This document shows, piece by piece, positions 9,954 through 19,266 of a DNA stretch of 64,000 bases. Under the pieces are notes generated by a model. That model made no database searches. It was given only the letters and a program-made list of their open reading frames with translations, and was not told the DNA's origin. The stretch comes from JALJPB01 sp963933115. GTDB lineage: Bacteria; Pseudomonadota; Gammaproteobacteria; Enterobacterales; Alteromonadaceae. The DNA lies in contig CAWVSL010000008.1 in assembly GCA_963933115.1 (NCBI GenBank), positions 40,180-104,179 on the forward strand, read 5' to 3'. Both the position numbers and the translations under genes were made by a program. Every line of letters starts with the position of its first letter. Positions within the stretch are counted from its first letter, which is position 1.

Positions 9954-10535
9954 ATGAACTTTTTTAGAATTCCCTCCGTATTAATGATTGTAACTTGTTT
10001 GTCTAGCTGTGCTGACAACCCCCGTCATTTAATATTGGCGCCGGAATTAAATTTACCAACAGTATCCAAATACAATAACAAGCAAGCACAATTGAATGTC
10101 ACTGACTTACGGACGGCTAGGCATGTAGTTCAAGTTTTACATAAAGGAAAACCTTCTAAGTTAATGACTTCAGAACAAACACTTAGTGAAACTATTAAAG
10201 AAGTCTTGGTAATGGAATTTGAAAATCAAGGCCTTAGTCTTAAGCAATTAACTAACAATCAAACTGCCGGTAATAAAGTTGAAATTATTATTGATGAGGC
10301 GCTGATAAATGTAAACCAAGCAACCATGTCTTATGACGCTAAAAGTAACATTAGCCTGCGTATTCAAGTGACAAATACTCAGCAAACATTAACCAAAACG
10401 TTTAATAGTAGAAATGATCGTTCAGGCCCATTGACTCCTGATGTTGCAGTTTTAGAACGCGATTTTAATCAACAGTTAACTGACGCCTTAATCAATATTT
10501 TAACCAGTGACGAAGTCATTCAGTTTATAAAATAG
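9954..10535 (+). CDS. YajG-family lipoprotein
   Basis: A 193-aa predicted lipoprotein. The N-terminal signal peptide ends in a lipobox (LSSC, Cys19). The body resembles the YajG family of uncharacterised outer-membrane-associated lipoproteins: LAPELNLP near the start, VTDLRTARHVVQV, and a C-terminal LTDALINILTSDEV. Function is unknown. In many gammaproteobacteria yajG lies next to ampG, and here ampG follows two genes later, which supports the call. An 8-bp gap to the cyclophilin gene suggests one transcript. Confidence 0.8.
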   Translation: MNFFRIPSVLMIVTCLSSCADNPRHLILAPELNLPTVSKYNNKQAQLNVTDLRTARHVVQVLHKGKPSKLMTSEQTLSETIKEVLVMEFENQGLSLKQLTNNQTAGNKVEIIIDEALINVNQATMSYDAKSNISLRIQVTNTQQTLTKTFNSRNDRSGPLTPDVAVLERDFNQQLTDALINILTSDEVIQFIK

Positions 10536-10543
10536 ATAACCTT

Positions 10544-11128
10544 ATGAAAATATTTTCACTGTTCTTGTTGTTACTAAGCTTTACTTTAAGTGCTCAAAAT
10601 TTAGCGCTTGACCCGACAAATATTTACCCTAAAGTAAAGTTTGAAACCTCTATGGGCGATATTATTTTAGAACTGGATCGTGTCAAGGCGCCAATTACGG
10701 TTGATAATTTTCTAATGTATGTTGTCAATGGTCGGTATAACAACACACTTTTTCATCGCATCATGCCTGATTTTATTGTTCAAGGTGGAGGTTATGATAC
10801 CGAATTTGGTCCAATAGAACTTTATAACGACATTGTTAACGAGTCAGGTAACGGCTCAAAAAATGAAGTCGGTACTATTGCCATGGCAAAAGAAAATCGC
10901 CCTCATACGGCTAATAGTCAATTCTTTTTTAATGTTGGTGACAATAAAAATTTAGACCCCGGTAGGCATTGGGGCTATACAGTATTTGGCAACATTATTG
11001 AGGGTGAAGAAGTTATGACCGCGATGTCTGAGGTAAAGACACACTTTGATGAAAGTTTAAGTTGGGATGATGTGCCCATTAAACCAGTAATACTGATTAA
11101 AGCAACACTCTTACCTGAGGATAATTAA
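10544..11128 (+). CDS. Periplasmic peptidyl-prolyl cis-trans isomerase, cyclophilin type
   Basis: A 194-aa cyclophilin that catalyses cis-trans isomerisation of proline peptide bonds. The first 18 or so residues form a signal peptide (FSLFLLLLSFTLSAQ), so it should act in the periplasm. The active-site stretch FHRIMPDFIVQGG and the substrate-pocket segments MAKENRPHTANSQFFFN are clear. Compared with cytoplasmic cyclophilins only the leader is added. It lies in a row with yajG and upstream of ampG. Confidence 0.93.
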   Translation: MKIFSLFLLLLSFTLSAQNLALDPTNIYPKVKFETSMGDIILELDRVKAPITVDNFLMYVVNGRYNNTLFHRIMPDFIVQGGGYDTEFGPIELYNDIVNESGNGSKNEVGTIAMAKENRPHTANSQFFFNVGDNKNLDPGRHWGYTVFGNIIEGEEVMTAMSEVKTHFDESLSWDDVPIKPVILIKATLLPEDN

Positions 11129-11167
11129 TAAGCAGCTAACATACTGTCGGTTAACACTAATTTTTTT

Positions 11168-11207
11168 CTTTATGTTTATACTCGATTAGTAAAGTATAAA
11201 CATAAAG
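11168..11207. repeat. Perfect 15-bp inverted repeat (hairpin) after the cyclophilin gene
   Basis: Arms 11168-11182 (CTTTATGTTTATACT) and 11193-11207 are exact reverse complements around a 10-nt loop. T7 precedes it on the plus strand and no T run follows on either strand, so it is not a textbook terminator. It could still stop or protect the upstream yajG-ppi transcript. Confidence 0.6.
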
Positions 11208-11289
11208 GCTGAAATTCAGATTATAAATAGTAACTATTGGTAAATAATGGTTGAACATATTATTTGCTAAAATATATTAAGGAGTTTAA

Positions 11290-11619
11290 ATGATAATTGA
11301 TCAGTTCATCAATGATAAAACAACTCAATTAGAAGTATATATTACCTCAGTAATTGATAAGTCATTAAACTATATTGAACTTGACCTATTCGTTGTCGAT
11401 ACGATGAGTGAATGGACGTTACTTGAAGTTACCGATGAAAGCCCTAACAATGCCAAAGAGCGTGTTTTTTGGCACTTACTTCACGAGATTAGTTTGCATG
11501 GTGCTCAAACAATTGAACATAATCTTTATTTCAAAAGTGAAATAAAGGCTTGTCTTGATTTCTTTTCAGGAACTGGCAGCTATCCCATAGATTGTGTCGG
11601 CTGGCGTCCTATCGCTTAA
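11290..11619 (+). CDS. Hypothetical protein, 109 aa
   Basis: I do not recognise this protein. It is preceded by an excellent ribosome binding site (AAGGAG, 6-7 bp before the ATG), so it is very likely translated. It is acidic, has no signal peptide or membrane span, and contains a compact mixed alpha/beta-looking sequence (YIELDLFVVDTMSEWTLLEV; ERVFWHLLHEISLHG). It stands alone between the hairpin after the cyclophilin gene and ampG. Confidence 0.75.
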   Translation: MIIDQFINDKTTQLEVYITSVIDKSLNYIELDLFVVDTMSEWTLLEVTDESPNNAKERVFWHLLHEISLHGAQTIEHNLYFKSEIKACLDFFSGTGSYPIDCVGWRPIA

Positions 11620-11717
11620 TTTTATTGTTGAATGATTTTCCACTTCTGTTATTAATAACTTTTTGATATTCTGGATAATCTTATTAAATCATGAATGACA
11701 ACTAGGTTATAATTTCG

Positions 11718-12986
11718 ATGGCATCCTCTGCTTTAAAAGATTCAATCTTCAACCGACGAATGCTTATTTGTATATTTACTGGTTTTAGTTCGGGACTTCC
11801 CTTATTTATTCTTTATCAGCTTGTACCTGGCTGGCTGAGATCTGAAGGGGTTAGTCTAACGGAGATTGGCCTTTTTTCACTGATTGGTATCCCTTATGTT
11901 TGGAAATTCATTTGGTCTCCCTTTATGGATCGCTATTCTCTACCTCTGTTAGGTCGGAGGCGGAGCTGGATGCTATTTACCCAAATTGCTTTGCTACTTT
12001 CAATAGCTTGCTTTGGATTTGTTAACCCCGTTATCGATATTTGGTCGGTTGCTTATCTGGCCGCCGCCGTTGCTTTTTTTAGCGCTAGCCAGGATATTGT
12101 CCTAGATGCTTATCGTCGTGAGTTGTTGCCTGATAATGAACTAGGCCTTGGCAATTCTATACACGTTCAAGCTTACCGATTATCAGGTTTAGTACCAGGT
12201 TCACTCGCTTTTATTTTAGCTGACCATATAAGCTGGCAATCTGTATTTTTGATTGTTGCTGTCTTTATGTTTGTTGGTATCTTCCTTACGTTATCAATAA
12301 AAGAAATCAACCAAGAAATGGCTGCCCCTAAAACATTACGAGAAGCTGTTGTTTTACCCTTTAAAGATTTTATCAATAGGAAAGGTTTAAAACCTGCGCT
12401 GGAAATTTTAGTCTTCTTATTTCTCTATAAGCTGGGTGATAGCATGGCGACAGCGTTGCAAACACCTTTTTTTATTGACTTAGGTTTTAGTAAAACAGAA
12501 ATTGGTGTCGTTGCTAAAACAGCGTCTTTAATAGCGATGACTATTGGCCTAGCGGTTGGTGGTATCGTTATGATTAAATTGAGCATTAACCGTGCCTTAT
12601 GGCTTTTTGGTTTTGTGCAAATTATCAGTATCTTAGGTTTTGCTGCTCTTGCGGAAATTGGTCATAATAGCTATGCTTTAGCTATGGCTATGGGCTTTGA
12701 ATATTTAGGTGTCGGTTTAGGTACTGCTGCCTTTACCGCATTTATTGCTAAAACCACAAATCCAGCATTTGCAGCAACACAATTCGCTTTATTTACCGCA
12801 TTAACTGCCCTGCCACGTACTTTTGCTAATGCAACTACCGGCGTGATAGTTGAGCAAATAGGTTGGACCAACTTTTACTTCATCTGTACCTTAATTGCGG
12901 TCCCTGGCATGTTAATGCTATTGAGAATTGCACCTTGGAACGAAAATAAAACCCCATTAGATAACACAACAAAGGTTACCCCATGA
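11718..12986 (+). CDS. ampG: AmpG-family MFS permease (muropeptide transporter)
   Basis: A 422-aa major facilitator superfamily permease of the AmpG type, which imports GlcNAc-anhydro-muropeptides for cell-wall recycling. The N-terminal signature FTGFSSGLPLFILYQLVPGWL and the loop KFIWSPFMDRY with LGRRRSWM are characteristic of AmpG. About 12 membrane segments are visible. The proximity to a yajG-like gene is the usual context. Its stop overlaps the start of the next small gene (ATGA at 12983-12986). Confidence 0.92.
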   Translation: MASSALKDSIFNRRMLICIFTGFSSGLPLFILYQLVPGWLRSEGVSLTEIGLFSLIGIPYVWKFIWSPFMDRYSLPLLGRRRSWMLFTQIALLLSIACFGFVNPVIDIWSVAYLAAAVAFFSASQDIVLDAYRRELLPDNELGLGNSIHVQAYRLSGLVPGSLAFILADHISWQSVFLIVAVFMFVGIFLTLSIKEINQEMAAPKTLREAVVLPFKDFINRKGLKPALEILVFLFLYKLGDSMATALQTPFFIDLGFSKTEIGVVAKTASLIAMTIGLAVGGIVMIKLSINRALWLFGFVQIISILGFAALAEIGHNSYALAMAMGFEYLGVGLGTAAFTAFIAKTTNPAFAATQFALFTALTALPRTFANATTGVIVEQIGWTNFYFICTLIAVPGMLMLLRIAPWNENKTPLDNTTKVTP

Positions 12987-13153
12987 TCAAATTTTTATTT
13001 CTCCTCCCTATTATCATGTGCTTCATATGGTGGAAGTATCTCAACACTAAAGGTTTTAGTGTTAAAGAGGGTATAAGAGGCTTTATTTACATATTAATAT
13101 TTAACACTGTCATCATAAGCTTTTTCATTACCATGATTTTTATTACGCACTGA
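12983..13153 (+). CDS. Small membrane protein, 56 aa, overlapping ampG
   Basis: A 56-aa ORF starting inside the ampG stop codon (ATGA, 4-bp overlap), which is strong evidence for coupled translation. It has two hydrophobic stretches, residues 2-20 (FLFLLPIIMCFIWWKYL) and 33-54 (FIYILIFNTVIISFFITMIF), separated by a short basic loop (NTKGFSVKEGIRG), so a two-span inner-membrane protein is likely. Function unknown. It ends 36 bp from the convergent recQ-like gene. Confidence 0.65.
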   Translation: MIKFLFLLPIIMCFIWWKYLNTKGFSVKEGIRGFIYILIFNTVIISFFITMIFITH

Positions 13154-13188
13154 CTTTCGGACTCTGCCTTAAATAAACCCTATGGTGG

Positions 13189-15195
13189 CTAGACTATTTG
13201 CCAGTTATTGACCTGTTTTAACACTTCAACTTTACCTCGAATTTGTGCATAAGGTAATTGTTCACACAGGGAAAAACCTGGCATTTGCCTGACTTTATTT
13301 CGAGTAAAAATAGGAATACTCATTCCACAAAGAAATCGACAACAGGTTTCAGTGGACAACGGTAATTGAACTTTAGTTGATAGTTGCGTAATAAAGTTTG
13401 ATAACACGTGTGATAATTGCTCATCACTTGGCCATTTAGCATCATAGGTATAGCTAAGTTTTGCTACTTGTCCTCGACAAACAGAACAATGGCCACAGCC
13501 ATTACTTTCTGATTTCTCTATTAACGCATTAAAAGTAAAGTCATCAAAGTATGCTGAAAGATTAGCCGTTAAACAGCTATTTAATTCAAAAAAACGTATC
13601 AGTGCTGATATCCGTTTTATTTCTTTTTCTTCCTTTTCTATAAAGTATTGATGCAGGTTTTTAACGAGTGCTGGCGCCAATAATTTAGTGACATCAATCT
13701 TAAAAACCTCAGTCATCCCTTTAGTTTCCAAAACAATTAATTGCTGTTCGTGTAAAAAATCTAATGCAGCAACAACACGGTTTCTGTCAACATTACCCGT
13801 AGCTAGTAACTCATCGAAATTTAAACTACCCCATACTTTTTTAAAGACCGTATGACCAAAAATCGTCGTTAAAAAAGCTTTTCTATCTGGATTGAAACCA
13901 GCCAGAATTTCCTCTTTTGTTTTTAACAGTTTAATTTTAAAATCGGTAAAATAAGCATATAAGGGTTCAATCACGCCGTGTAACTCTAACTGTACTAATA
14001 GGGTTTTTAACGGCAATTGACGAATATTGCTTTCATTCACTAACGGTAAAACCTGTAACTCCCAACGACTTTCACTTTTAATCGTATTAGTATCTGATAA
14101 AGGGTGGCACTCAGCTTTAATATTATCAATAACCGCTGCAATACTGCTTACTTCAGGTGTATCACCATAAACAAAATTTTCAACGGTATTTAAGCCATCC
14201 AGATTTGCTAAAGTGATGCACACAGATGATGCGCCATCACGTCCTGCTCGGCCAATTTCTTGGCTATAATTTTCAATTGACTTAGGTAGGTCATAGTGAA
14301 TAACAAAACGTATATCAGATTTATCAATGCCCATTCCAAAAGCTATAGTTGCGACAATAACTTGCACTTTGCCTTGCATAAAGTCAGCTTGTATATTTTG
14401 ACGCTTATCAGTGTCGAAACCTGCATGATATGGCTGTGCATTGATACCATGAGTCGATAGAAAACTTGCTACCTGCTCAGCACTTTGTTGTAAGGTGACA
14501 TAAACAATACCTGATCCTAAATGAGATTTAACCAGTGATAATAACTCATTATTTTTGTTTTCATTACCGACGGGTACCACAGACAAATCAAGATTTTGTC
14601 GATAAAAGCCGGTTTGTACAATATGTTGCTGATCAATAGCAAATTTAGCAGCCATATCAAGCTTAACTTGCTTGGTGGCGGTTGCGGTTAATAAGAGAAC
14701 CAATGGAATATTTAATTCTTGTCGGTAATTAGGCAGCTTTAAATAGTCAGGGCGAAAGTTATGCCCCCATTCAGAAATACAATGGGCCTCATCAACCACC
14801 AGCATTGAAACCGGAACTGATTGAATAAACTGGCGAAAACGTTCATTTTTAAAACGCTCCACTGAGACCATTAATATTTTAATGTTACCATTTCTAACAT
14901 CTGTCATGATTTCTTGTGCTTGATTACCTTTTAAGGTTGAATCAATGCTAGCAGCCGCGATACCTTTTTTGGCAAGAAAGCTTAATTGGTCTTTAATCAG
15001 GGCTAATAATGGCGAAACAACTAAGGTTAAATGGGGTAAATGCAGAGCTGTTAATTGATAGCACAATGACTTACCAGAACCCGTAGGAAATATTGCTAAT
15101 GAAGATTGATGGTTAAGCAGCTGAGTAACCGTTTGCTCTTGCCCTTGACGAAAAGCGTCAAAGCCAAAATATTGCTTTAATGAATTTTTTAACAC
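13189..15195 (-). CDS. RecQ-family ATP-dependent DNA helicase
   Basis: A 668-aa superfamily 2 helicase. The Walker A motif is FPTGSGKSLCYQ (residues 36-47), the Walker B box is DEAH followed by CISEWGHNFRPDY, and motif VI is QEIGRAGRDG. A zinc-binding RecQ C-terminal element is suggested by a Cys followed by LxxxLxxYF and then CGHCSVC. The region after it does not look like a standard HRDC domain and the N-terminal leader is short. It may therefore be a RecQ-like paralogue rather than the housekeeping RecQ. It converges on the ampG unit. Confidence 0.9.
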   Translation of the reverse strand: MLKNSLKQYFGFDAFRQGQEQTVTQLLNHQSSLAIFPTGSGKSLCYQLTALHLPHLTLVVSPLLALIKDQLSFLAKKGIAAASIDSTLKGNQAQEIMTDVRNGNIKILMVSVERFKNERFRQFIQSVPVSMLVVDEAHCISEWGHNFRPDYLKLPNYRQELNIPLVLLLTATATKQVKLDMAAKFAIDQQHIVQTGFYRQNLDLSVVPVGNENKNNELLSLVKSHLGSGIVYVTLQQSAEQVASFLSTHGINAQPYHAGFDTDKRQNIQADFMQGKVQVIVATIAFGMGIDKSDIRFVIHYDLPKSIENYSQEIGRAGRDGASSVCITLANLDGLNTVENFVYGDTPEVSSIAAVIDNIKAECHPLSDTNTIKSESRWELQVLPLVNESNIRQLPLKTLLVQLELHGVIEPLYAYFTDFKIKLLKTKEEILAGFNPDRKAFLTTIFGHTVFKKVWGSLNFDELLATGNVDRNRVVAALDFLHEQQLIVLETKGMTEVFKIDVTKLLAPALVKNLHQYFIEKEEKEIKRISALIRFFELNSCLTANLSAYFDDFTFNALIEKSESNGCGHCSVCRGQVAKLSYTYDAKWPSDEQLSHVLSNFITQLSTKVQLPLSTETCCRFLCGMSIPIFTRNKVRQMPGFSLCEQLPYAQIRGKVEVLKQVNNWQIV

Positions 15196-15358
15196 GTTAT
15201 TTTACCCATTTCCCTTAAACTCTAGGTTACAATAATTTGGCATTTTTCTATGAAAATCATTATAGATACACTAAGAACCTTGCTCAATAATCGTAAAACC
15301 ATTCTATTGAATATTGTCCCAGACTTACTTATAAATATAAAACGATAATACCTTTAGT

Positions 15359-15709
15359 CTAAATTTGCGCAGCGATGACACTTATTTCAACCAAAAGTAC
15401 CTCTCTCGCCATAGGTGCAGCGACACAAGCTCTGGCGGGTGCATAACCGTCAGGAATCCAAGCATCCCAAACCGCATTCATTTCACTAAAGTAACTCATA
15501 TCTTTAACATAAATAGTTGCCGATAATATATGCTCGCGATCACTTCCCGCTTGCAATAATAGCTCATCTACTTTAGCAAGCATTGAACTAGTTTGCTCGG
15601 TAATGCCCTTGGTGGCATCTTTACACACTTGCCCACATAAATAGACTGTACCATTATGTTTAACTATTCTGCTCATTCTCGTTTGGGTGTCTAATCTTTG
15701 TATTGTCAT
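15359..15709 (-). CDS. RidA/YoaB-family protein
   Basis: A 116-aa member of the RidA (YjgF/YER057c/UK114) family. RidA proteins hydrolyse reactive enamine/imine intermediates made by PLP enzymes; several subfamilies have other or unknown roles. The signature near the C terminus, APARACVAAPMAREVLLVEI, contains the conserved Arg (in PARACV) that contacts substrates in the archetype. The length and N-terminal MSRIVKHNGTVYLCGQV fit the YoaB-like branch. It follows guaA on the same strand but a terminator separates them. Confidence 0.88.
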   Translation of the reverse strand: MTIQRLDTQTRMSRIVKHNGTVYLCGQVCKDATKGITEQTSSMLAKVDELLLQAGSDREHILSATIYVKDMSYFSEMNAVWDAWIPDGYAPARACVAAPMAREVLLVEISVIAAQI

Positions 15710-15777
15710 TATTTTTGCTTCTCTTGTTTAATTGACATTGTCTTCTATTTTCAATTTCGGCTGGTTTGTTCTCTTTT

Positions 15778-15817
15778 CAAAAAAAATAAAGCCCTAACGT
15801 TTTATACCTTAGGGCTT
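15778..15817 (-). terminator. Rho-independent terminator after guaBA
   Basis: 8-bp stem AGCCCTAA (15790-15797) / TTAGGGCT (15809-15816) with an 11-nt loop. On the minus strand it is followed by TTATTTTTTTT. It lies about 90 bp after the guaA stop. Confidence 0.88.
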
Positions 15818-15906
15818 CAAAATTAATAAATCAATTGAACTGAAATGTAAATCAGTGTGAACTTATGACAACATACTTCAGTTGACTTAGCCCCAATAAC
15901 ACTCAA

Positions 15907-17484
15907 TTATTCCCATTCAATAGTCGCAGGTGGTTTACCTGAAATATCATAAACCACACGAGAAATCCCGTCTATTTCATTAATAATACGGTTAGAAACC
16001 AATCCTAGGAAATCATAAGGTAGATGTGACCAAATAGCTGTCATAAAATCAATAGTTTCGACACAACGCAATGACACAACCCAGTCATATTTCCGAGCAT
16101 CACCCATAACGCCAACAGAGCGTACTGGCAAAAATACCGTAAAGGCTTGGCTAACTTTGTGATACAAGTCATGTGAATGGAGTTCTTCAATAAATATTGC
16201 GTCCGCTCGACGTAATAAGTCACAGTATTCTTTTTTCACTTCACCTAAAACACGCACACCTAAACCTGGGCCAGGAAATGGATGACGATATAACATGTCG
16301 TAAGGTAATCCTAACTCTAAGCCAATTTTACGGACTTCATCTTTAAATAACTCACGTAAGGGTTCAACTAATCCAAGTTCCATATCATCAGGTAAACCAC
16401 CCACATTGTGATGAGATTTAATAACATGCGCCTTACCAGTGGCTGATGCAGCAGACTCAATAACATCGGGATAAATAGTGCCCTGAGCTAACCATTTAGC
16501 ATTTTCAAGTTTTTTCGATTCTTCATCAAATACTTCAATAAAGACGTTACCAATAATTTTACGTTTTTTCTCAGGATCGGCTTCACCTTTCATCCGGTCT
16601 AAGAATCTATGCTCTGCATTAACGTGAATGATATTTAGACCAAAATGATCACCAAACATATCCATGACTTGTTGAGGTTCGTCTAAACGAAGCAAACCGT
16701 TATCAACAAATACACAGGTAAGTTTGTCACCAATTGCCCGTTGCAACAACATGGCGACAACAGACGAGTCAACACCACCCGATAAACCTAAAATAACTTC
16801 ATCATCACCAATTTGTTTTTTCATTTTGGCGATGGCATCTTCAATTATTGTGGCTGAGGTCCACAGCTTGTCGCATTGACAAATATCAACAACGAAGTTT
16901 TCTAAAATACGTGTGCCTTGCTTAGTGTGAGTCACTTCAGGATGAAATTGAACACCGTAAAATTTCTTAGCCTCATTTGCAATGGCGCCAAAAGCACAAC
17001 TGGGTGTTTGAGCGACAGTAATAAAACCATCAGGAATGGCAGATACTTTATCGCCGTGGCTCATCCAAACGTCAAGTAGGGTATTACCATTATCGCCAAT
17101 GCTATCTTCAACATTATTAAATAAAGCAGATTGAGCAATCAACTCAACCGAGGCATAACCAAACTCTTTATGTTCAGAGCTTTCAACGCCACCGCCAAGT
17201 TGTTCTGCCATAGTTTGCATGCCGTAGCATATGCCTAAGACAGGAACACCGGCATTAAAAACATATTCAGGTGCGCGTGGAGAGTTGTCTTCAGTAACGG
17301 ACTCTGGTCCACCAGCAAGAATAATCCCGGTTGGGTTAAAACTTTCAATTTGCTCTTGAGTAACATCCCAAGACCAAAGCTCACAATACACACCTATTTC
17401 ACGAACACGACGAGCAATGAGTTGAGTGTACTGCGAACCAAAATCTAATATCAGTATGCGGTGATCATGAATATTTTGACTCAT
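15907..17484 (-). CDS. guaA: GMP synthase (glutamine-hydrolysing)
   Basis: Converts XMP to GMP with glutamine and ATP. The 525-aa protein has an N-terminal class I amidotransferase domain with the nucleophile Cys86 in GICYGMQ and the His-Glu pair in GVQFHPEV. The ATP pyrophosphatase domain follows with the PP-loop LSGGVDSSV. The C-terminal dimerisation domain ends in KPPATIEWE, the universal GuaA terminus. It is 100 bp downstream of guaB in the standard guaBA order and ends in a terminator. Confidence 0.98.
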   Translation of the reverse strand: MSQNIHDHRILILDFGSQYTQLIARRVREIGVYCELWSWDVTQEQIESFNPTGIILAGGPESVTEDNSPRAPEYVFNAGVPVLGICYGMQTMAEQLGGGVESSEHKEFGYASVELIAQSALFNNVEDSIGDNGNTLLDVWMSHGDKVSAIPDGFITVAQTPSCAFGAIANEAKKFYGVQFHPEVTHTKQGTRILENFVVDICQCDKLWTSATIIEDAIAKMKKQIGDDEVILGLSGGVDSSVVAMLLQRAIGDKLTCVFVDNGLLRLDEPQQVMDMFGDHFGLNIIHVNAEHRFLDRMKGEADPEKKRKIIGNVFIEVFDEESKKLENAKWLAQGTIYPDVIESAASATGKAHVIKSHHNVGGLPDDMELGLVEPLRELFKDEVRKIGLELGLPYDMLYRHPFPGPGLGVRVLGEVKKEYCDLLRRADAIFIEELHSHDLYHKVSQAFTVFLPVRSVGVMGDARKYDWVVSLRCVETIDFMTAIWSHLPYDFLGLVSNRIINEIDGISRVVYDISGKPPATIEWE

Positions 17485-17584
17485 AATGATTTTCTCTTCT
17501 AAAAAGTAAAACAGGCTGACTAATAGCCAACCTGATAAAATTTGTGTTTATGGCCTTAAGCCCAAAAAACAAAAAGTAGTTCTA

Positions 17585-19057
17585 TTAACTAGAACGATAA
17601 TTGGGTGCTTCTTTTGTTATGGTCACGTCATGAACATGTGACTCGCCCATACCTGCAGAAGTTATTTTCATAAATTCAGGTTTAGTTCGCATGGTTTCAA
17701 TATCTTTAGAGCCTGTTAGACCCATAGATGAACGCAAACCACCCATTTGCTGATGGATAATAGCTGCTACAGGTCCCTTATAAGCGACCCGACCTTCAAT
17801 ACCTTCTGGTACTAATTTGTCAGCTTCACCGTCAGACTTTTGGAAGTACCTATCGCTTGAACCTTCTTTTTGGCTCATAGCACCGAGTGAGCCCATACCA
17901 CGATATGACTTGTAGTATCGACCTTGAAAAAGTTCGACCTCACCTGGAGACTCTTCAGTTCCAGCAAGCATACTACCTACCATCACACAGTGTGCACCGG
18001 CGACTAATGCTTTGGCAATATCGCCAGAAAAACGAATACCGCCATCGGCAATAACCGGAATACCCGTACCTTTTAATGCCTCTACAGCATTAGAGATAGC
18101 AGTTAATTGAGGTACACCTACACCAGTAACAATACGCGTTGTACAAATTGAACCTGGGCCAATCCCTACTTTAACTGCATCCACACCAGCATCAGCTAAC
18201 GCCTTTGCACCAGAACCTGTAGCGACATTACCCGCAACTATTTGTAAGTCTGGGTACTTATCTCGCGTTTCTTTTACTCTATTTAATACCCCTTGAGAAT
18301 GGCCATGTGATGTATCAATTAACAATACGTCAACACCAGCAGCAACCAAAGCGTCTATACGCTCATCCGTACCAGCACCAACACCAACTGCCGCACCTAC
18401 ACGTAAACGACCTAATTCATCTTTACAGGCGTTAGGTTTGTTTTCGGCTTTTTGATAATCTTTAGCGGTGATAAGACCACATAATTTAAAAGCATCATCA
18501 ACCACCAATATTTTTTCAATACGATGCTCGTGCATTAAACCCAAAATTTCTTTTCGTGCAGCACCTGCTTTCACTGTGACTAAATCTTCTTTAGCCGTCA
18601 TTAACTCTGACGCAGGTTTAGTCAAATTTGTTTCAAAACGAAGATCACGCCCTGTAATGATACCGACTAAATTGTTTGCCGTATCGACAACAGGGAAACC
18701 TGAAAAGCCTAAGTCATCTGCTTTGTGCATGATTTGTTCAATAGTATCTGACGCACTGACTGTGGTAGGCTCTGAAACAATACCACTTTCATATTTCTTA
18801 ACTTGAGAAACATTATCAGCTTGTTCAGCTATGGTCATATTTTTATGAATAAAACCTAAACCACCCTCTTGAGCAAGTGTAATAGCTAAACGCGCTTCAG
18901 TTACTGTGTCCATAGACGCAGAAACCATAGGGACATTTAAAGTGATTTTACGGGTTAAACGGGTTTTTAAGTCGGCTGTATGAGGAAGTACCGTTGAATG
19001 AGCAGGTACAAGTAAAACATCATCAAAGGTTAAAGCTTCTTGGGCAATTCTTAGCAT
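17585..19057 (-). CDS. guaB: Inosine-5'-monophosphate dehydrogenase
   Basis: Oxidises IMP to XMP with NAD+, the committed step to guanine nucleotides. The 490-aa protein has the TIM-barrel catalytic core split by two CBS domains (about residues 95-205). The catalytic loop GIGPGSICTTRIVTGVG holds the active-site Cys, and the flap carries YRGMGSLGAM. It is the first gene of guaBA and diverges from xseA across a 209-bp spacer. I looked for a PurR-type palindrome there and did not find a convincing one. Confidence 0.98.
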   Translation of the reverse strand: MLRIAQEALTFDDVLLVPAHSTVLPHTADLKTRLTRKITLNVPMVSASMDTVTEARLAITLAQEGGLGFIHKNMTIAEQADNVSQVKKYESGIVSEPTTVSASDTIEQIMHKADDLGFSGFPVVDTANNLVGIITGRDLRFETNLTKPASELMTAKEDLVTVKAGAARKEILGLMHEHRIEKILVVDDAFKLCGLITAKDYQKAENKPNACKDELGRLRVGAAVGVGAGTDERIDALVAAGVDVLLIDTSHGHSQGVLNRVKETRDKYPDLQIVAGNVATGSGAKALADAGVDAVKVGIGPGSICTTRIVTGVGVPQLTAISNAVEALKGTGIPVIADGGIRFSGDIAKALVAGAHCVMVGSMLAGTEESPGEVELFQGRYYKSYRGMGSLGAMSQKEGSSDRYFQKSDGEADKLVPEGIEGRVAYKGPVAAIIHQQMGGLRSSMGLTGSKDIETMRTKPEFMKITSAGMGESHVHDVTITKEAPNYRSS

Positions 19058-19266
19058 CGCAATATGGCACCTTAGTTAAGGATTCGGTTAAGGAGTAGAG
19101 TATATATTGCGGCAGAATTTTAACCGTTTTATTGTTTTAGGACAACCTATTTTTGCGTTAATCCCCTTAAAAAGCTCTTAATTTAATGATTAACGTTAAA
19201 ATGCATTGTATCCAAGATAAAATCATTAAATAATAGCTAATAATTTTAAATGTTATTTTTATATTT

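Noticed and set aside
19058..19266. PurR operator or purine riboswitch upstream of guaB
   Set aside because: No ACGCAAACGTTTGCGT-like palindrome and no riboswitch core found by eye.
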